From: Rhizobium leguminosarum
GTDB lineage: Bacteria; Pseudomonadota; Alphaproteobacteria; Rhizobiales; Rhizobiaceae
DNA: 64,000 nucleotides
Reading direction: 5' to 3'
NCBI RefSeq assembly: GCF_001679785.1
Contig: NZ_CP016287.1
Span: 496,001 to 560,000, forward strand
Position numbers and translations under genes: made by a program. The stretch's first letter is position 1. Every line of letters begins with the position of its first letter. Under the pieces are notes generated by a model, which did not search any database, was not told the DNA's origin, and saw nothing but the letters and a program-made list of their open reading frames with translations. Positions 44,250-53,115 of this stretch are shown here, piece by piece.

Positions 44250-45275
44250 TCAGGCAGCCCGCATGGATGCTCGCTCAAGCGCCCGGCCCGACCGGTCGAA
44301 ACGGTGAACGTGGCCGGCAAGCGGCACAAGGCCAAGTGTTTGGCCGGGCGCGTGGCGGGAGACACCGGCTTCCCGCACGACGAACGGCTCATCCGCTCCG
44401 ATATCCAGATAGACGAAGCTATCGGCGCCGAGGATTTCTGAATGGATGACCGTGCCGCTCCAAACGGGCGACTCGGGCATGATGCGAACATGTTCTGCGC
44501 GCACGCCAATCGTATGGCTATCATAGGGTTGCGCCAGCCCGCCCGAGAGGAAATTCATTTTCGGCGAACCGATGAAGCCGGCAACGAAGACCGAATTGGG
44601 GCTTTCGTAAAGTTCCAGCGGCGTGCCGATCTGCTCGACGACGCCGTCCCTCAACACGCAGATCCGATCGGCGAGTGTCATGGCCTCGACCTGGTCATGG
44701 GTCACATAGATCATCGTCGTGTTGTGCATGCTGCGATGAAGCTTCGCGATTTCCAGCCTCGTCGCGACGCGAAGCGCCGCATCGAGGTTGGACAGCGGCT
44801 CGTCGAAGAGAAAGACCTTGGGATCGCGTACGATCGCCCGGCCGATTGCGACGCGCTGACGCTGGCCGCCGGAAAGCTGTCGCGGTAAGCGGTCTAAGTA
44901 GGGTGAGAGCTGCAGCATACCGGCGGCCTGTTCAACGCGCCGGCGGCATTCGTCTCTGGTGCTCCCGGAAAGTTTCATGCCGAAAGCCATGTTGTCGAAG
45001 ACCGTCATATGCGGGTAGAGCGCGTAGGACTGGAACACCATGGCGATCCCTCTCTTCGACGGCGCGTGCTGGTGCACCGTCTTGTTGTCGAAGGAGAGGG
45101 TTCCCGACGTGATGTCCTCGAGCCCGGAGATAAGCCGCAGCAGCGTGGACTTGCCGCATCCCGACGGCCCCACGAACACCATGAACTCGCCCCGGCGGAT
45201 GTCCATCGTCACGCCTTTGATCACCTCGAAAGCGCCGAAGCTCTTGCGGATATTCTCCAGTCGGATTTCTGCCAT
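44250..45275 (-). CDS. thuK: ThuK, sugar ABC transporter ATPase
   Basis: A 341-residue MalK-type ATPase: Walker A GPSGCGKST (about 38), signature LSGGQRQR, Walker B VFLFDEPLSNLDA, then a TOBE-type regulatory domain containing IGVRAEHVRIMPES. It drives the ThuEFG importer for trehalose and related disaccharides. Confidence 0.92.
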   Translation of the reverse strand: MAEIRLENIRKSFGAFEVIKGVTMDIRRGEFMVFVGPSGCGKSTLLRLISGLEDITSGTLSFDNKTVHQHAPSKRGIAMVFQSYALYPHMTVFDNMAFGMKLSGSTRDECRRRVEQAAGMLQLSPYLDRLPRQLSGGQRQRVAIGRAIVRDPKVFLFDEPLSNLDAALRVATRLEIAKLHRSMHNTTMIYVTHDQVEAMTLADRICVLRDGVVEQIGTPLELYESPNSVFVAGFIGSPKMNFLSGGLAQPYDSHTIGVRAEHVRIMPESPVWSGTVIHSEILGADSFVYLDIGADEPFVVREAGVSRHAPGQTLGLVPLAGHVHRFDRSGRALERASMRAA

Positions 45276-45286
45276 GTCCTACTCCC

Positions 45287-46117
45287 TCAACCCTTGACGC
45301 CGCCGGCGGTCAGTCCCGAAATGATCCGGCGCTGAAATATCAAAACAAGCACGACGACCGGTACGGTGACGATTACTGAAGCCGCCATGATGTTGCCCCA
45401 CGGGATCTCAAATGCGCTGTTGCCCGAAAGCAGGGCGATCGCAACCGGGACGGTTCGCTGCGTATCCGACGATGTGAATGTCAGCGCGAAAAGAAACTCG
45501 TTCCAGGCGGTGATAAAGGCGAGCAGTCCGGTTGTTACCAGCGCCGGCCACATCAACGGCATGAACACCTGGGTGATGATGACCCATGGTGAGGCGCCGT
45601 CGACGATTGCCGCCTCCTCGATCTCGATCGGCAATTCCCGCATGAAGGTCGTCAGCACCCAGACGGTGAAGGGGAGCGTGAAGATCATGTAGGAAAAGAT
45701 CAGCGCGAACGGCGTGTTGAAGATGCCGATCCAGCGGATGAGTTCGAAGAGGCCCGCAAGAACGGCAATCTGCGGAAACATCGACACCGAGAGGATGGTC
45801 AACATCAACAGTGCCCGCCCGCGGAAGTGCACCCGGGCTAAAGCGAAGGAAGCGGTGATCGAAAGTAGCAGCGATGCTGAAACCACGACGCAGGCGATCA
45901 TAGCGGAATTCGCCAGACTGCGGACGAAACCGCCCTGGCCCATCACGGAAGTGTAGTTGCCGAAGGAGATCGAGGTCGGCCAATAATCGACTTTGAAAAG
46001 GGCCGTGCCGGTCTTCAGGCTCGTGAGGATTGCATAGTAGAACGGAAATACCGCAATGATGACGATGATTGTGACGAGCAGGTAGAAGAGCGTATTCTTG
46101 GCGATCGAAATCAGCAT
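45287..46117 (-). CDS. thuG: ThuG, sugar ABC transporter permease
   Basis: A 276-residue MalG-type permease with about six TM segments and the EAA loop EEAAIVDGASPWVIITQVFMP. The ATG at 46117 overlaps the thuF stop (ATGA). Confidence 0.92.
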   Translation of the reverse strand: MLISIAKNTLFYLLVTIIVIIAVFPFYYAILTSLKTGTALFKVDYWPTSISFGNYTSVMGQGGFVRSLANSAMIACVVVSASLLLSITASFALARVHFRGRALLMLTILSVSMFPQIAVLAGLFELIRWIGIFNTPFALIFSYMIFTLPFTVWVLTTFMRELPIEIEEAAIVDGASPWVIITQVFMPLMWPALVTTGLLAFITAWNEFLFALTFTSSDTQRTVPVAIALLSGNSAFEIPWGNIMAASVIVTVPVVVLVLIFQRRIISGLTAGGVKG

Positions 46118-47103
46118 CAACGTTCCTCCCCGCCGAGCTTGACGCAACCGAGCCAGATATAAAGGACGGTTACGGAGGCAATGATGAGAAAAAGCACCGT
46201 TGACGCGGTGGCGCCGTAGGCGAACTTGTCGAAGTCGAACAGGTTCTCGCGCGCCATGACCGACATGGTCTTCGTCTGCGCATTGTTGGGCGTCAGTACA
46301 TAGATCAGGTCGAAGATGCGCATCGCATCCAGCATCCGGAAGATCACGGCAACCATGATAGCCGGTCGGATCAGCGGCAGCGTCAGACGCCAGAAAACCT
46401 TGACCGGATTGACGCCATCGATCTTGGCAGCCTCATAGATGTCTCCCGGAACCATCTGTAGTCCCGCAAGAATCAGAAGCGCCATGAAGGGCGTCGTCTT
46501 CCAGACATCGACGATCAGCACGGCGATCATCGCCGTTTCCAGATTAGCGGTCCAGGCAATCTTCTCGCTGATAAGACCGAAGCCGAGCAGAATATCGTTT
46601 AGAATGCCGAACTGATCATTGAGCATCCAGGCCCACATCTTTGCTGAGACGATTGTTGGGATCGCCCAAGGAATGAGGATTGCGGCCCGTACGATCCCAC
46701 GCCCGACGAACCGTGCGTTCAGCACCAAGGCGACGATCAGCCCGAGTACGGTCTCGATTACCACCGAAAGGACGGTAAACTTGGCGGTGTTCCAGACGGC
46801 ATTCCACCAGACCGGATCGGCAAGCAGCCCGCGATAGACGGTCCTTCCGCTCTTCAGCGTCATCCAAGACAAATAATTGTCAAAGCCGACGAACTGCGCA
46901 TTGCCAAGGTCGTTCAGCGACGCATTCGTAAAACTGAAATAGATCGTTCTGAACAGCGGCCAGCCAGCGACGATTGCCAAGATCAACAGCGTCGGCGCCA
47001 GAAACATCCATGCCGATCGAATACGCTCGGACCGCAACTCCGTGGTGGCTCTGAAATGGGAAACCCTGGGCTTGACTGCTTGTGGAACTACGATTTCGCT
47101 CAT
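46117..47103 (-). CDS. thuF: ThuF, sugar ABC transporter permease
   Basis: A 328-residue MalF-type permease. A cytoplasmic N-terminus is followed by TM1 (AWMFLAPTLLILAIVAGWPL) and further helices; the EAA loop is YEAAKIDGVNPVKVFWRLTLP. Forms the heterodimeric channel with ThuG. Confidence 0.92.
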   Translation of the reverse strand: MSEIVVPQAVKPRVSHFRATTELRSERIRSAWMFLAPTLLILAIVAGWPLFRTIYFSFTNASLNDLGNAQFVGFDNYLSWMTLKSGRTVYRGLLADPVWWNAVWNTAKFTVLSVVIETVLGLIVALVLNARFVGRGIVRAAILIPWAIPTIVSAKMWAWMLNDQFGILNDILLGFGLISEKIAWTANLETAMIAVLIVDVWKTTPFMALLILAGLQMVPGDIYEAAKIDGVNPVKVFWRLTLPLIRPAIMVAVIFRMLDAMRIFDLIYVLTPNNAQTKTMSVMARENLFDFDKFAYGATASTVLFLIIASVTVLYIWLGCVKLGGEER

Positions 47104-47139
47104 GAAACGTCTATCCCTCGTTAGCGCGTCCGAAAACCG

Positions 47140-47165
47140 GACCGGCGGCCTGACAGCCGCCGGTC
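47140..47165 (-). terminator. Stem-loop between thuE and thuF
   Basis: GACCGGCGGC and GCCGCCGGTC form a perfect 10-bp stem in the 69-base gap; probably stabilises thuE mRNA and lowers permease expression. Confidence 0.6.
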
Positions 47166-47172
47166 GGAATAT

Positions 47173-48438
47173 TCACCAAGCGTCGCCTTTGAGGGTCGTT
47201 AGGTCGGCTTCGAGAAGCTCGAGGTTCTCGGCAGCTGAACCGCTGCCTGACAGGGTATTGTGCACTGCAGTCCAGAACTTCGAGGACACCTCGTTGTACT
47301 TTACCTTGGCCGTCGCCGAAGGGCGTGGCACCGCGTCCTGGAAAATGGGCTTCCAGTTCGGCATGAAGGGCTGCGCGGCAGCAACATCCTTGTCGTCATA
47401 AATATCCGTCAGCGTCGGCAAATTGGAGAGTTCGATGGCACGTGCCTTTTGAACGTCCTTCGACGCCAGGAATTTTACGAGCGCGATGGCTGCGTCCTGC
47501 TTTTCGGAATGTTTCGAAACTGCCAGGTTCCAGCCGCCAAGTGTCGAAGACGGCTTATCGCCGACGGCTGCAACCGGTAGCGTCATCACGTCGAACTTGC
47601 CCTTCACCGAGCTGTCGGCACCGTTTCCGAGAGAATAGGCGTAAGGCCAGTTGCGCATGAAGACGGCGTTGCCGGTCTGCCAGACGCCGCGCGATTCTTC
47701 TTCCTGATATGCGAGCACCCCTGGCGGTGAGATCGTGCCGATCCAGCCCTTGGCCCGTTCAAGCGCGGCTGCCGCCTTCTCGTTGTTGATCGAGATCGTC
47801 CCGTCCGGCTCGACGATCTGGCCGCCGCCCGACGATTTCACCCATTCCAGTCCGTTGCAGGTAAGCCCTTCGTAGGAATTGCCCTGGAAGACGTAGCCCC
47901 AGAGGTCCTTCTGTCCGGCCTGGCGTTCCTTATCCTGAATCTCTTTGGCGGTTGCTGCCATCTCGTCCCAGGTCTTCGGCGGCTGTTTTCCATATTTCTC
48001 CAGCAGGTCCTTTCGGTAAAACAGCGCCGGAGCATCGGTGAACAACGGCAGCGCCACAAGCCGGCCATTGACAGTCTGAGACGCGATGATCGACGGGAAG
48101 AACTGGCCGACCACGTCCTTGGCCGCCTCTTTCAGATCGACGAACTGGTCGGCAAGCTGCGGTGCCCAGATGACATCGGTCTGATAGACATCGACGTCCT
48201 TGTTTCCAGCAGCAAGCCACAGGCGATATTGAGAAAACTGCTCGCTGCTCGATGACGGCATGGTCACGAGCTTGACCTGATTGCCGGTATCTTTCTCGAA
48301 AATAGCCAGCTGCTTGTTCAAGAATTCGACGTTTTTTCCCGTGGTGTTGGCGGCAAAGGAAATTTCGGCAGCGCGGATCGGGCCGGCAGCCGCGATGGCG
48401 ATTCCGAGCGCGGACAAGCCCAAAGCAAATTTTTTCAT
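47173..48438 (-). CDS. thuE: ThuE, trehalose/disaccharide-binding protein
   Basis: A 421-residue SBP_bac_1 protein with a signal peptide (MKKFALGLSALGIAIAAAGP, cleavage near IRAA-E). Domain features include a conserved DAPALFYRKDLLEKYG segment and FMRNWPYAYSLG. First gene of the thu operon; GGAGGAG precedes the ATG. Binds trehalose and related disaccharides in the periplasm. Confidence 0.92.
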   Translation of the reverse strand: MKKFALGLSALGIAIAAAGPIRAAEISFAANTTGKNVEFLNKQLAIFEKDTGNQVKLVTMPSSSSEQFSQYRLWLAAGNKDVDVYQTDVIWAPQLADQFVDLKEAAKDVVGQFFPSIIASQTVNGRLVALPLFTDAPALFYRKDLLEKYGKQPPKTWDEMAATAKEIQDKERQAGQKDLWGYVFQGNSYEGLTCNGLEWVKSSGGGQIVEPDGTISINNEKAAAALERAKGWIGTISPPGVLAYQEEESRGVWQTGNAVFMRNWPYAYSLGNGADSSVKGKFDVMTLPVAAVGDKPSSTLGGWNLAVSKHSEKQDAAIALVKFLASKDVQKARAIELSNLPTLTDIYDDKDVAAAQPFMPNWKPIFQDAVPRPSATAKVKYNEVSSKFWTAVHNTLSGSGSAAENLELLEADLTTLKGDAW

Positions 48439-48454
48439 GATCTCCTCCCAGAAA

Positions 48455-48470
48455 TTGAAATCGATTTGGC
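48455..48470. promoter_or_regulatory. ThuR operator candidate O1
   Basis: TTGAAATCGATTTGG is a degenerate copy of the palindrome at 48612, 17 bases before thuE. A LacI-family repressor would bind it over the thuE leader. Confidence 0.55.
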
Positions 48471-48611
48471 CAAGAGAACATTGCAGAAGGCTTTAACGGC
48501 GTCAAGTCGCCAAATGAACGCTATTAAGTTGCGTCTATCGGCATATACCATACAGTTTACAATTTTTGAGGGAATTCTGACTTATCCGCGAGGCATCCTG
48601 AGTCGACGAAA

Positions 48612-48627
48612 TTGAAATCGATTTCAA
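48612..48627. promoter_or_regulatory. ThuR operator candidate O2
   Basis: TTGAAATCGATTTCAA is a perfect 16-bp palindrome with the central CG step typical of LacI-family operators, 80 bases before thuR and 157 bp from O1 (about 15 helical turns). Confidence 0.65.
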
Positions 48628-48706
48628 CCCGGCCGAATTAGGCAACTTGCCCGTTGCGCATCGCCAACGCATCGTCCATTGATTGCCGGGACAAAGAAGA
48701 CATCCG

Positions 48707-49720
48707 ATGAAACTTCGCGAATTTGCAAAGCAGCTAGGACTTTCTCCGACGACGGTCAGCCGTGCGCTCAGCGGCTACCCAGAGGTGAGCGAAGCCACGC
48801 GTGCCCGGGTTGCAAGCGAAGCAATGCGCCTTGGCTACCGCCCCGATATCAATGCCGTGCGGCTAAAGACGGGGAGAGCCGGAGCGATAGGCGTCATGAT
48901 GGCGCGGTCGGGAGAAATCCATTTTGCCGAATTCATGTCGGGGATGGCACAGCGCCTGGAAACGGCCGATACCGATATTCTGATCACGCCTATTACCGCA
49001 CACAATGATGAGGACGAGATGCAGGCCTACCGACGCTTGGTCGAAAGCCGCCGGGTGGATGCGGTGATCATTCATTCGCCTCGCCCGAGGGATCCGCGGA
49101 TCGGAGTGCTGAACAGCTTAGGCCTGCCTTTCCTGGTTCACGGCCGGTCGGAGTCCGAGCACGTTCACGCGTGGCTCGATATCGACAATGAAAATGCCGT
49201 GCGTCGGTCCACCGAACATCTGCTCGATCTCGGGCATCGGCGCATTGCCATGATCAATGGTCTGCGGGGCAAGACGTATTCGATCCATCGCGAGCAGGGT
49301 TTTCGGGTCGCGCACCAGGAACGTGGGCTCGTCGCCGATCCCAACCTGATGGTCTGCGATAAATTCTCCGACGAGAGCGGCTTTCGACATGCCCGCTCTT
49401 TTCTGGAGAGGGCGAATGCGCCGACCGCCATCGTTGCCGGTTCCACGATGACAGCGCTTGGTGTTTACCGTGCCGTCCGTTCGCTTGGGATGACGGTAGG
49501 GCAGGATGTTTCCGTCATCGCCCATGACGACGTCTTCCCATATCTAACGGCCGAAAGCATGGTGCCGTCGCTCTCGACAACACGATCGTCCATGCGTGCC
49601 GCGGGCACGCGATGCGCTGAGCTAACGCTACAGCTTATCGCTGGACGTGCCGTGGATGAGGTCCACGAATTGTGGCCAGTCGAACTGATCCTGAGGGAAA
49701 GTACCGCCCCGCCGCCCTGA
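48707..49720 (+). CDS. thuR: ThuR, LacI-family repressor of the thu operon
   Basis: A 337-residue LacI/GalR regulator: helix-turn-helix (LREFAKQLGLSPTTVSRALSG, about 2-22), hinge near 50-60, then the periplasmic-binding-like sugar domain. The ATG at 48707 fits the family; the longer frame at 48683 adds nonsense residues. It is divergent from thuE. The two palindromes in between are its likely operators. Confidence 0.9.
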   Translation: MKLREFAKQLGLSPTTVSRALSGYPEVSEATRARVASEAMRLGYRPDINAVRLKTGRAGAIGVMMARSGEIHFAEFMSGMAQRLETADTDILITPITAHNDEDEMQAYRRLVESRRVDAVIIHSPRPRDPRIGVLNSLGLPFLVHGRSESEHVHAWLDIDNENAVRRSTEHLLDLGHRRIAMINGLRGKTYSIHREQGFRVAHQERGLVADPNLMVCDKFSDESGFRHARSFLERANAPTAIVAGSTMTALGVYRAVRSLGMTVGQDVSVIAHDDVFPYLTAESMVPSLSTTRSSMRAAGTRCAELTLQLIAGRAVDEVHELWPVELILRESTAPPP

Positions 49721-49740
49721 CGGAGAGCAACCTCTCGATG

Positions 49741-49779
49741 GTGCGTTTACCGACGCACGCAGGATCGGCCTGCTTTTCT
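49741..49779. terminator. Terminator between thuR and the ROK kinase
   Basis: GCAGG (49759-49763) pairs with CCTGC (49769-49773), followed by TTTTCT; an extra hairpin GTGCGT/ACGCAC lies at 49741-49758. The genes converge here. Confidence 0.65.
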
Positions 49780-50743
49780 AAAGCTGATCGATCGCAGGAA
49801 CCTTGCCGCTCAGAAACGCCAGAGCCGCTGCGCCGACCAGGCCCGAGTTCTGATCCAACGCCGCCAGCATTACCCTGACATCCTTGAATGCCGGCATTGC
49901 CCATTGCGTGATGTAGGCTTGAATGCCGGGTTGCAGCCGGTCGAACTCGTGGGAAAGCCCGCCTCCCATAACGATGATATCGGGACTGAAGATATGGATC
50001 AGGCTGGTGAAGCCGCGACCGAGAATTTCCGCTTCTTCGTCAATCAGTTGATTTGCGAGACGATCGCCATCTCTTGCGGCTGCGAAAACGCTGCGGCTGT
50101 CGATGGTGCCGCCGTCGCTGCCGATCGTCGTCCCGCTGGATTCCATCACCCGCATTTGGGCGCGGCGCGCAAAAGCCGTTCCGGATCCGTAGGCCTCGAA
50201 ACAACCCCTGTTGCCGCAGGGGCAAAGCTCTCCATTCGGCACGACCGACATGTGCCCGACATGGGCTGCCATGCCCTTGCGGCCGCGCACGACGCGACCA
50301 TCCGACACAACGCCACCGCCAATGCCAGTGCTCACCGTGACATAGACCAGATTGTCGAGCCCTTTGCCGGCTCCGAACTGCCACTCGCCGATGGCAGCGG
50401 CAATCGCATCATTCTCGAGGTCGACCGGAAACGGAAACCGCTTCTGCAACTCCGCCTTCAGTGGAAAATCGACAAAGCCTGAGAGCGTCGGGATATTCGA
50501 GGCGACGCCCGCGACCGTATCGAGCGGGCCCGGAGCGGATACGCCGACGCCCACCACCGAGGCGGGGTTCGATGCTGCAAGCAGTCCATCGGTCAGGCCG
50601 CAAATTTGGGCGAGCACGCGGTCGGGGCCCGCCAGCGCATCGGTCGGTTCGGCTGCACGCGCCAGGATCCTGCCGTGCTCGTCGACGAGGGCAGCGCGCA
50701 CCTGCGTCCCACCGAGGTCGATTCCAATGGCAATCTGCTGCAT
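49778..50743 (-). CDS. ROK-family sugar kinase
   Basis: A 321-residue ROK kinase: ATP motif IGIDLGGTQVRAALVD, catalytic Asp in LENDAIAAA, and the zinc motif LCPCGNRGCFEAYGSG with HVGHMS before it. It phosphorylates a free sugar; exact substrate unclear. The ATG at 50743 gives the canonical start. It is the last gene of an operon after an RPE/AlsE-type epimerase, an order like alsE-alsK of allose catabolism. Confidence 0.88.
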   Translation of the reverse strand: MQQIAIGIDLGGTQVRAALVDEHGRILARAAEPTDALAGPDRVLAQICGLTDGLLAASNPASVVGVGVSAPGPLDTVAGVASNIPTLSGFVDFPLKAELQKRFPFPVDLENDAIAAAIGEWQFGAGKGLDNLVYVTVSTGIGGGVVSDGRVVRGRKGMAAHVGHMSVVPNGELCPCGNRGCFEAYGSGTAFARRAQMRVMESSGTTIGSDGGTIDSRSVFAAARDGDRLANQLIDEEAEILGRGFTSLIHIFSPDIIVMGGGLSHEFDRLQPGIQAYITQWAMPAFKDVRVMLAALDQNSGLVGAAALAFLSGKVPAIDQL

Positions 50744-50757
50744 GTGAAGACCATAAG

Positions 50758-51459
50758 TTAGAGTGCGCGCACCCATGCCATCCGCTCGTCGAGCGATGAC
50801 GCATTGAAAGCCAGGGAACCGAGGACGACCGTTTCCGCACCCGACTGGCGCAGAAGAGGCACGGTGTGCTCGCGAATACCGCCGTCGGCCGCCAGCACGA
50901 TCCTGTGCGCCGCACCGCAGCCGCCGATGATTTGCTTTGCCTGCTGAAGCCGCGCGCCGGCCTTCCCGTCGAGACCCTGGCCCTTCACGCCGATCGCCGT
51001 GCCGAGCAGCGTCACAAAGCGCAGCCGGGAAGCGTATTTCTCGATCCGCTCGACTGGGGTATCGACCTTGAGCACCATGCCGGCGGCCACACCGCGGCGA
51101 TCGAGAAGATCGAGAGCCTGGTCGGCGACGCTTTCGTTTTCGACATGAAGACTGATCAGGTCGCTGCCCGCATCGGCGAACTGCTCGATCTGCGACAGGA
51201 GGATGCTGTCGGCGACCATCAGGTGAACATGGATCGGGCGCGCGGACACTTTGCGCACACCGGCAACAAGATCAGGGAAAAACAACATTGCCGGTGCGAA
51301 GTGGCCATCGGCGACATCGATGTGGAGGACGTCGACGTGAGGATCGACGCGTGCCAGATCGTCCGCCAGACGCACGAGATCGGCCGACCAGACGGAGAAT
51401 TCGGCAATCAGGCGATCCTTCGGAAGATCCGCGATCCAGGTCTTGGAGGGGGGTGTCAT
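50758..51459 (-). CDS. Ribulose-phosphate 3-epimerase-like protein
   Basis: A 233-residue TIM barrel of the Rpe/AlsE family. Metal-binding residues are kept in VLHIDVADGHFAP (His and Asp about 46-48), VHLMV and AADGGI. It should epimerise a keto-sugar phosphate at C3, either a pentulose or, as AlsE does, allulose 6-phosphate. It is more divergent than housekeeping Rpe at the N-terminus. Four bases separate it from the hydrolase gene upstream. Confidence 0.82.
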   Translation of the reverse strand: MTPPSKTWIADLPKDRLIAEFSVWSADLVRLADDLARVDPHVDVLHIDVADGHFAPAMLFFPDLVAGVRKVSARPIHVHLMVADSILLSQIEQFADAGSDLISLHVENESVADQALDLLDRRGVAAGMVLKVDTPVERIEKYASRLRFVTLLGTAIGVKGQGLDGKAGARLQQAKQIIGGCGAAHRIVLAADGGIREHTVPLLRQSGAETVVLGSLAFNASSLDERMAWVRAL

Positions 51460-51463
51460 TGTT

Positions 51464-52273
51464 TCAGAGCTCCTTCAGAAAATTGCCCATGGCAAGCCGG
51501 AAGTCGGCGACGTATTGCGGACGGCTCTCGGTCTTCGATGTGATCTGTACGAAACGCGCGCCGGCAATCTGCTCGGCAAGAGCATGCGCGTAGGCGAAAG
51601 GATGAATGCTGTCGCGATCATGGCCGATAACCAGCGTCGGCACGGTGAGATTGCCGACCTCCTCGTCGGTCACATCGGGACCATCATTGGAAATCCTGGT
51701 GAGCAGTTCGGCGGTCACATCCAAAGGAGAGCGGGAGAAAAAGCCGGCGAGCGAGGCCAGATTGTCCGGCGCCTCGGCGGCGAGCCGCACGCCAACCGGC
51801 CCGGCAAGGAAGGCGGTCTTTGCCTCATCCGGCGGCAGAGTTTTCAAAAGATGCCCGACTTCGGCGTTGGGTGCCATATTCTCCGGCGCGGATGCCGTCA
51901 GCCAAGCCGGCTTTGCGATGATCAGAGCCTTGACAAGATCTGGTCGCTTGACCGCGAGACGTAAAGCGATCGCCGCGCCCATCGAGATGCCGCCGATCAC
52001 GATCGGCGGCATAAGGTTTTTTTCGATATAGGCGGCGATATCATCGCAGAAGGTCGCGATCGACAGCTGCTCCAGTTTGCCGGCTTGAGAATGGCCGTGC
52101 CCGCGCGCTTCGATCGTGACCCGGCGAAAACCTGCGTCGAGCGGAAAGACCTCATCGGTCTGCGCCGCGTCGCCGCATAGGCCGTGCTGGAAGATTATGG
52201 ACGCGCCCTCGCCCGCCACATCCACATTGAGAATGGCCCCGTCGCTGGTTTCGAACGGTTGCGCCCGTCTCAT
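51464..52273 (-). CDS. Alpha/beta-fold hydrolase
   Basis: A 269-residue hydrolase: oxyanion segment IIFQHGLCGDAAQ, nucleophile elbow GISMGAAIAL (Ser about 96), acid near VIGHDRDSIHP and a C-terminal region lacking an obvious conserved His in the usual place (the candidate is in DSIHPF or earlier). In this operon a lactonase or esterase role on a sugar acid derivative is likely. ATG overlaps the TIM-barrel stop (ATGA). Confidence 0.78.
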   Translation of the reverse strand: MRRAQPFETSDGAILNVDVAGEGASIIFQHGLCGDAAQTDEVFPLDAGFRRVTIEARGHGHSQAGKLEQLSIATFCDDIAAYIEKNLMPPIVIGGISMGAAIALRLAVKRPDLVKALIIAKPAWLTASAPENMAPNAEVGHLLKTLPPDEAKTAFLAGPVGVRLAAEAPDNLASLAGFFSRSPLDVTAELLTRISNDGPDVTDEEVGNLTVPTLVIGHDRDSIHPFAYAHALAEQIAGARFVQITSKTESRPQYVADFRLAMGNFLKEL

Positions 52274-53115
52274 CTGCCAGCCCCCGCAGAATTACCGTCG
52301 AGGCTATTCTTCAGGAAGGTTGCCACACCGGGCGCCTCCGAAGCCGAAAGGCCATGCGTGACGAGACTGCCCTTGAAGCCGATCGCCTCGAGACGGCCGA
52401 GATAATGCGCGTAGTCGAGGACGCCCTTGCCGGCGGTCGCGAAACTGCCGTCCGGATTGCGATCTTTCGCATGCGCCATGACGATCCGATCGGCCAGAAG
52501 CTCGATGGCGTAAGAGACAATGCTCCGCTGCTCATCCAACGTCGCGACCTCGAAGAGATTGGCCGGATCAAGCACGATCTTGAGGCGGGGGCTCTTCAGT
52601 GCCGCGATCAGCCGATAGGCTTTCTCGGCAGAGTTGACGACATTGGCAAGCTCGGGCTCGATGCCGAGATCAACCTCGTAGCGTTCGGCGATCTCAATGG
52701 CCGCGCCCATGGCGTCGAGGAGATCCCGCCAGGCCTCCGGCGTGTCGTTGTCGGCATGCGCCTTCCACTGATCGATGGGGTCGCGTGTGCCGGTGCAGAG
52801 CGTGATCAGAGCCGTCGACATGCCGGCGCAGCGCTCGGCCAGCGTTGCCAGTCTGCGAAGGCCGGCCTCGCGCACGGCGGGGTCCGGATGGATCATGTTG
52901 AAGGTGCCGGAAACGGCAACGATCTCGACGCCGCTCTCGCGCGCCGCTTCGGCAACTGAGCGGGCCTGGGCTTCGGTAATCGTCTCCGGCATCGGCGGAA
53001 GGCCTGAGCAAGCCATATTGTATTGTGCGCAGGTGAACCCGGCTGCGGCGGCCGCATTGAGAACGGTCAAGGGTTCCGTTCCCTCGAAGGTCTTTGCAAA
53101 GATGCCGAGCTTCAT
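52270..53115 (-). CDS. Xylose isomerase-like TIM-barrel protein (copy 1)
   Basis: A 281-residue AP-endonuclease-2/sugar isomerase superfamily protein. Metal ligands are likely in LGIEPELANVV (Glu about 150), KIVLDPANLFE (Asp about 186), MAHAKDR (His about 216) and later residues. Such proteins isomerise, epimerise or cleave keto-sugars. Start ATG at 53115 overlaps the dehydrogenase stop (TGATG); a GTG lies just before. Confidence 0.82.
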   Translation of the reverse strand: MKLGIFAKTFEGTEPLTVLNAAAAAGFTCAQYNMACSGLPPMPETITEAQARSVAEAARESGVEIVAVSGTFNMIHPDPAVREAGLRRLATLAERCAGMSTALITLCTGTRDPIDQWKAHADNDTPEAWRDLLDAMGAAIEIAERYEVDLGIEPELANVVNSAEKAYRLIAALKSPRLKIVLDPANLFEVATLDEQRSIVSYAIELLADRIVMAHAKDRNPDGSFATAGKGVLDYAHYLGRLEAIGFKGSLVTHGLSASEAPGVATFLKNSLDGNSAGAGR

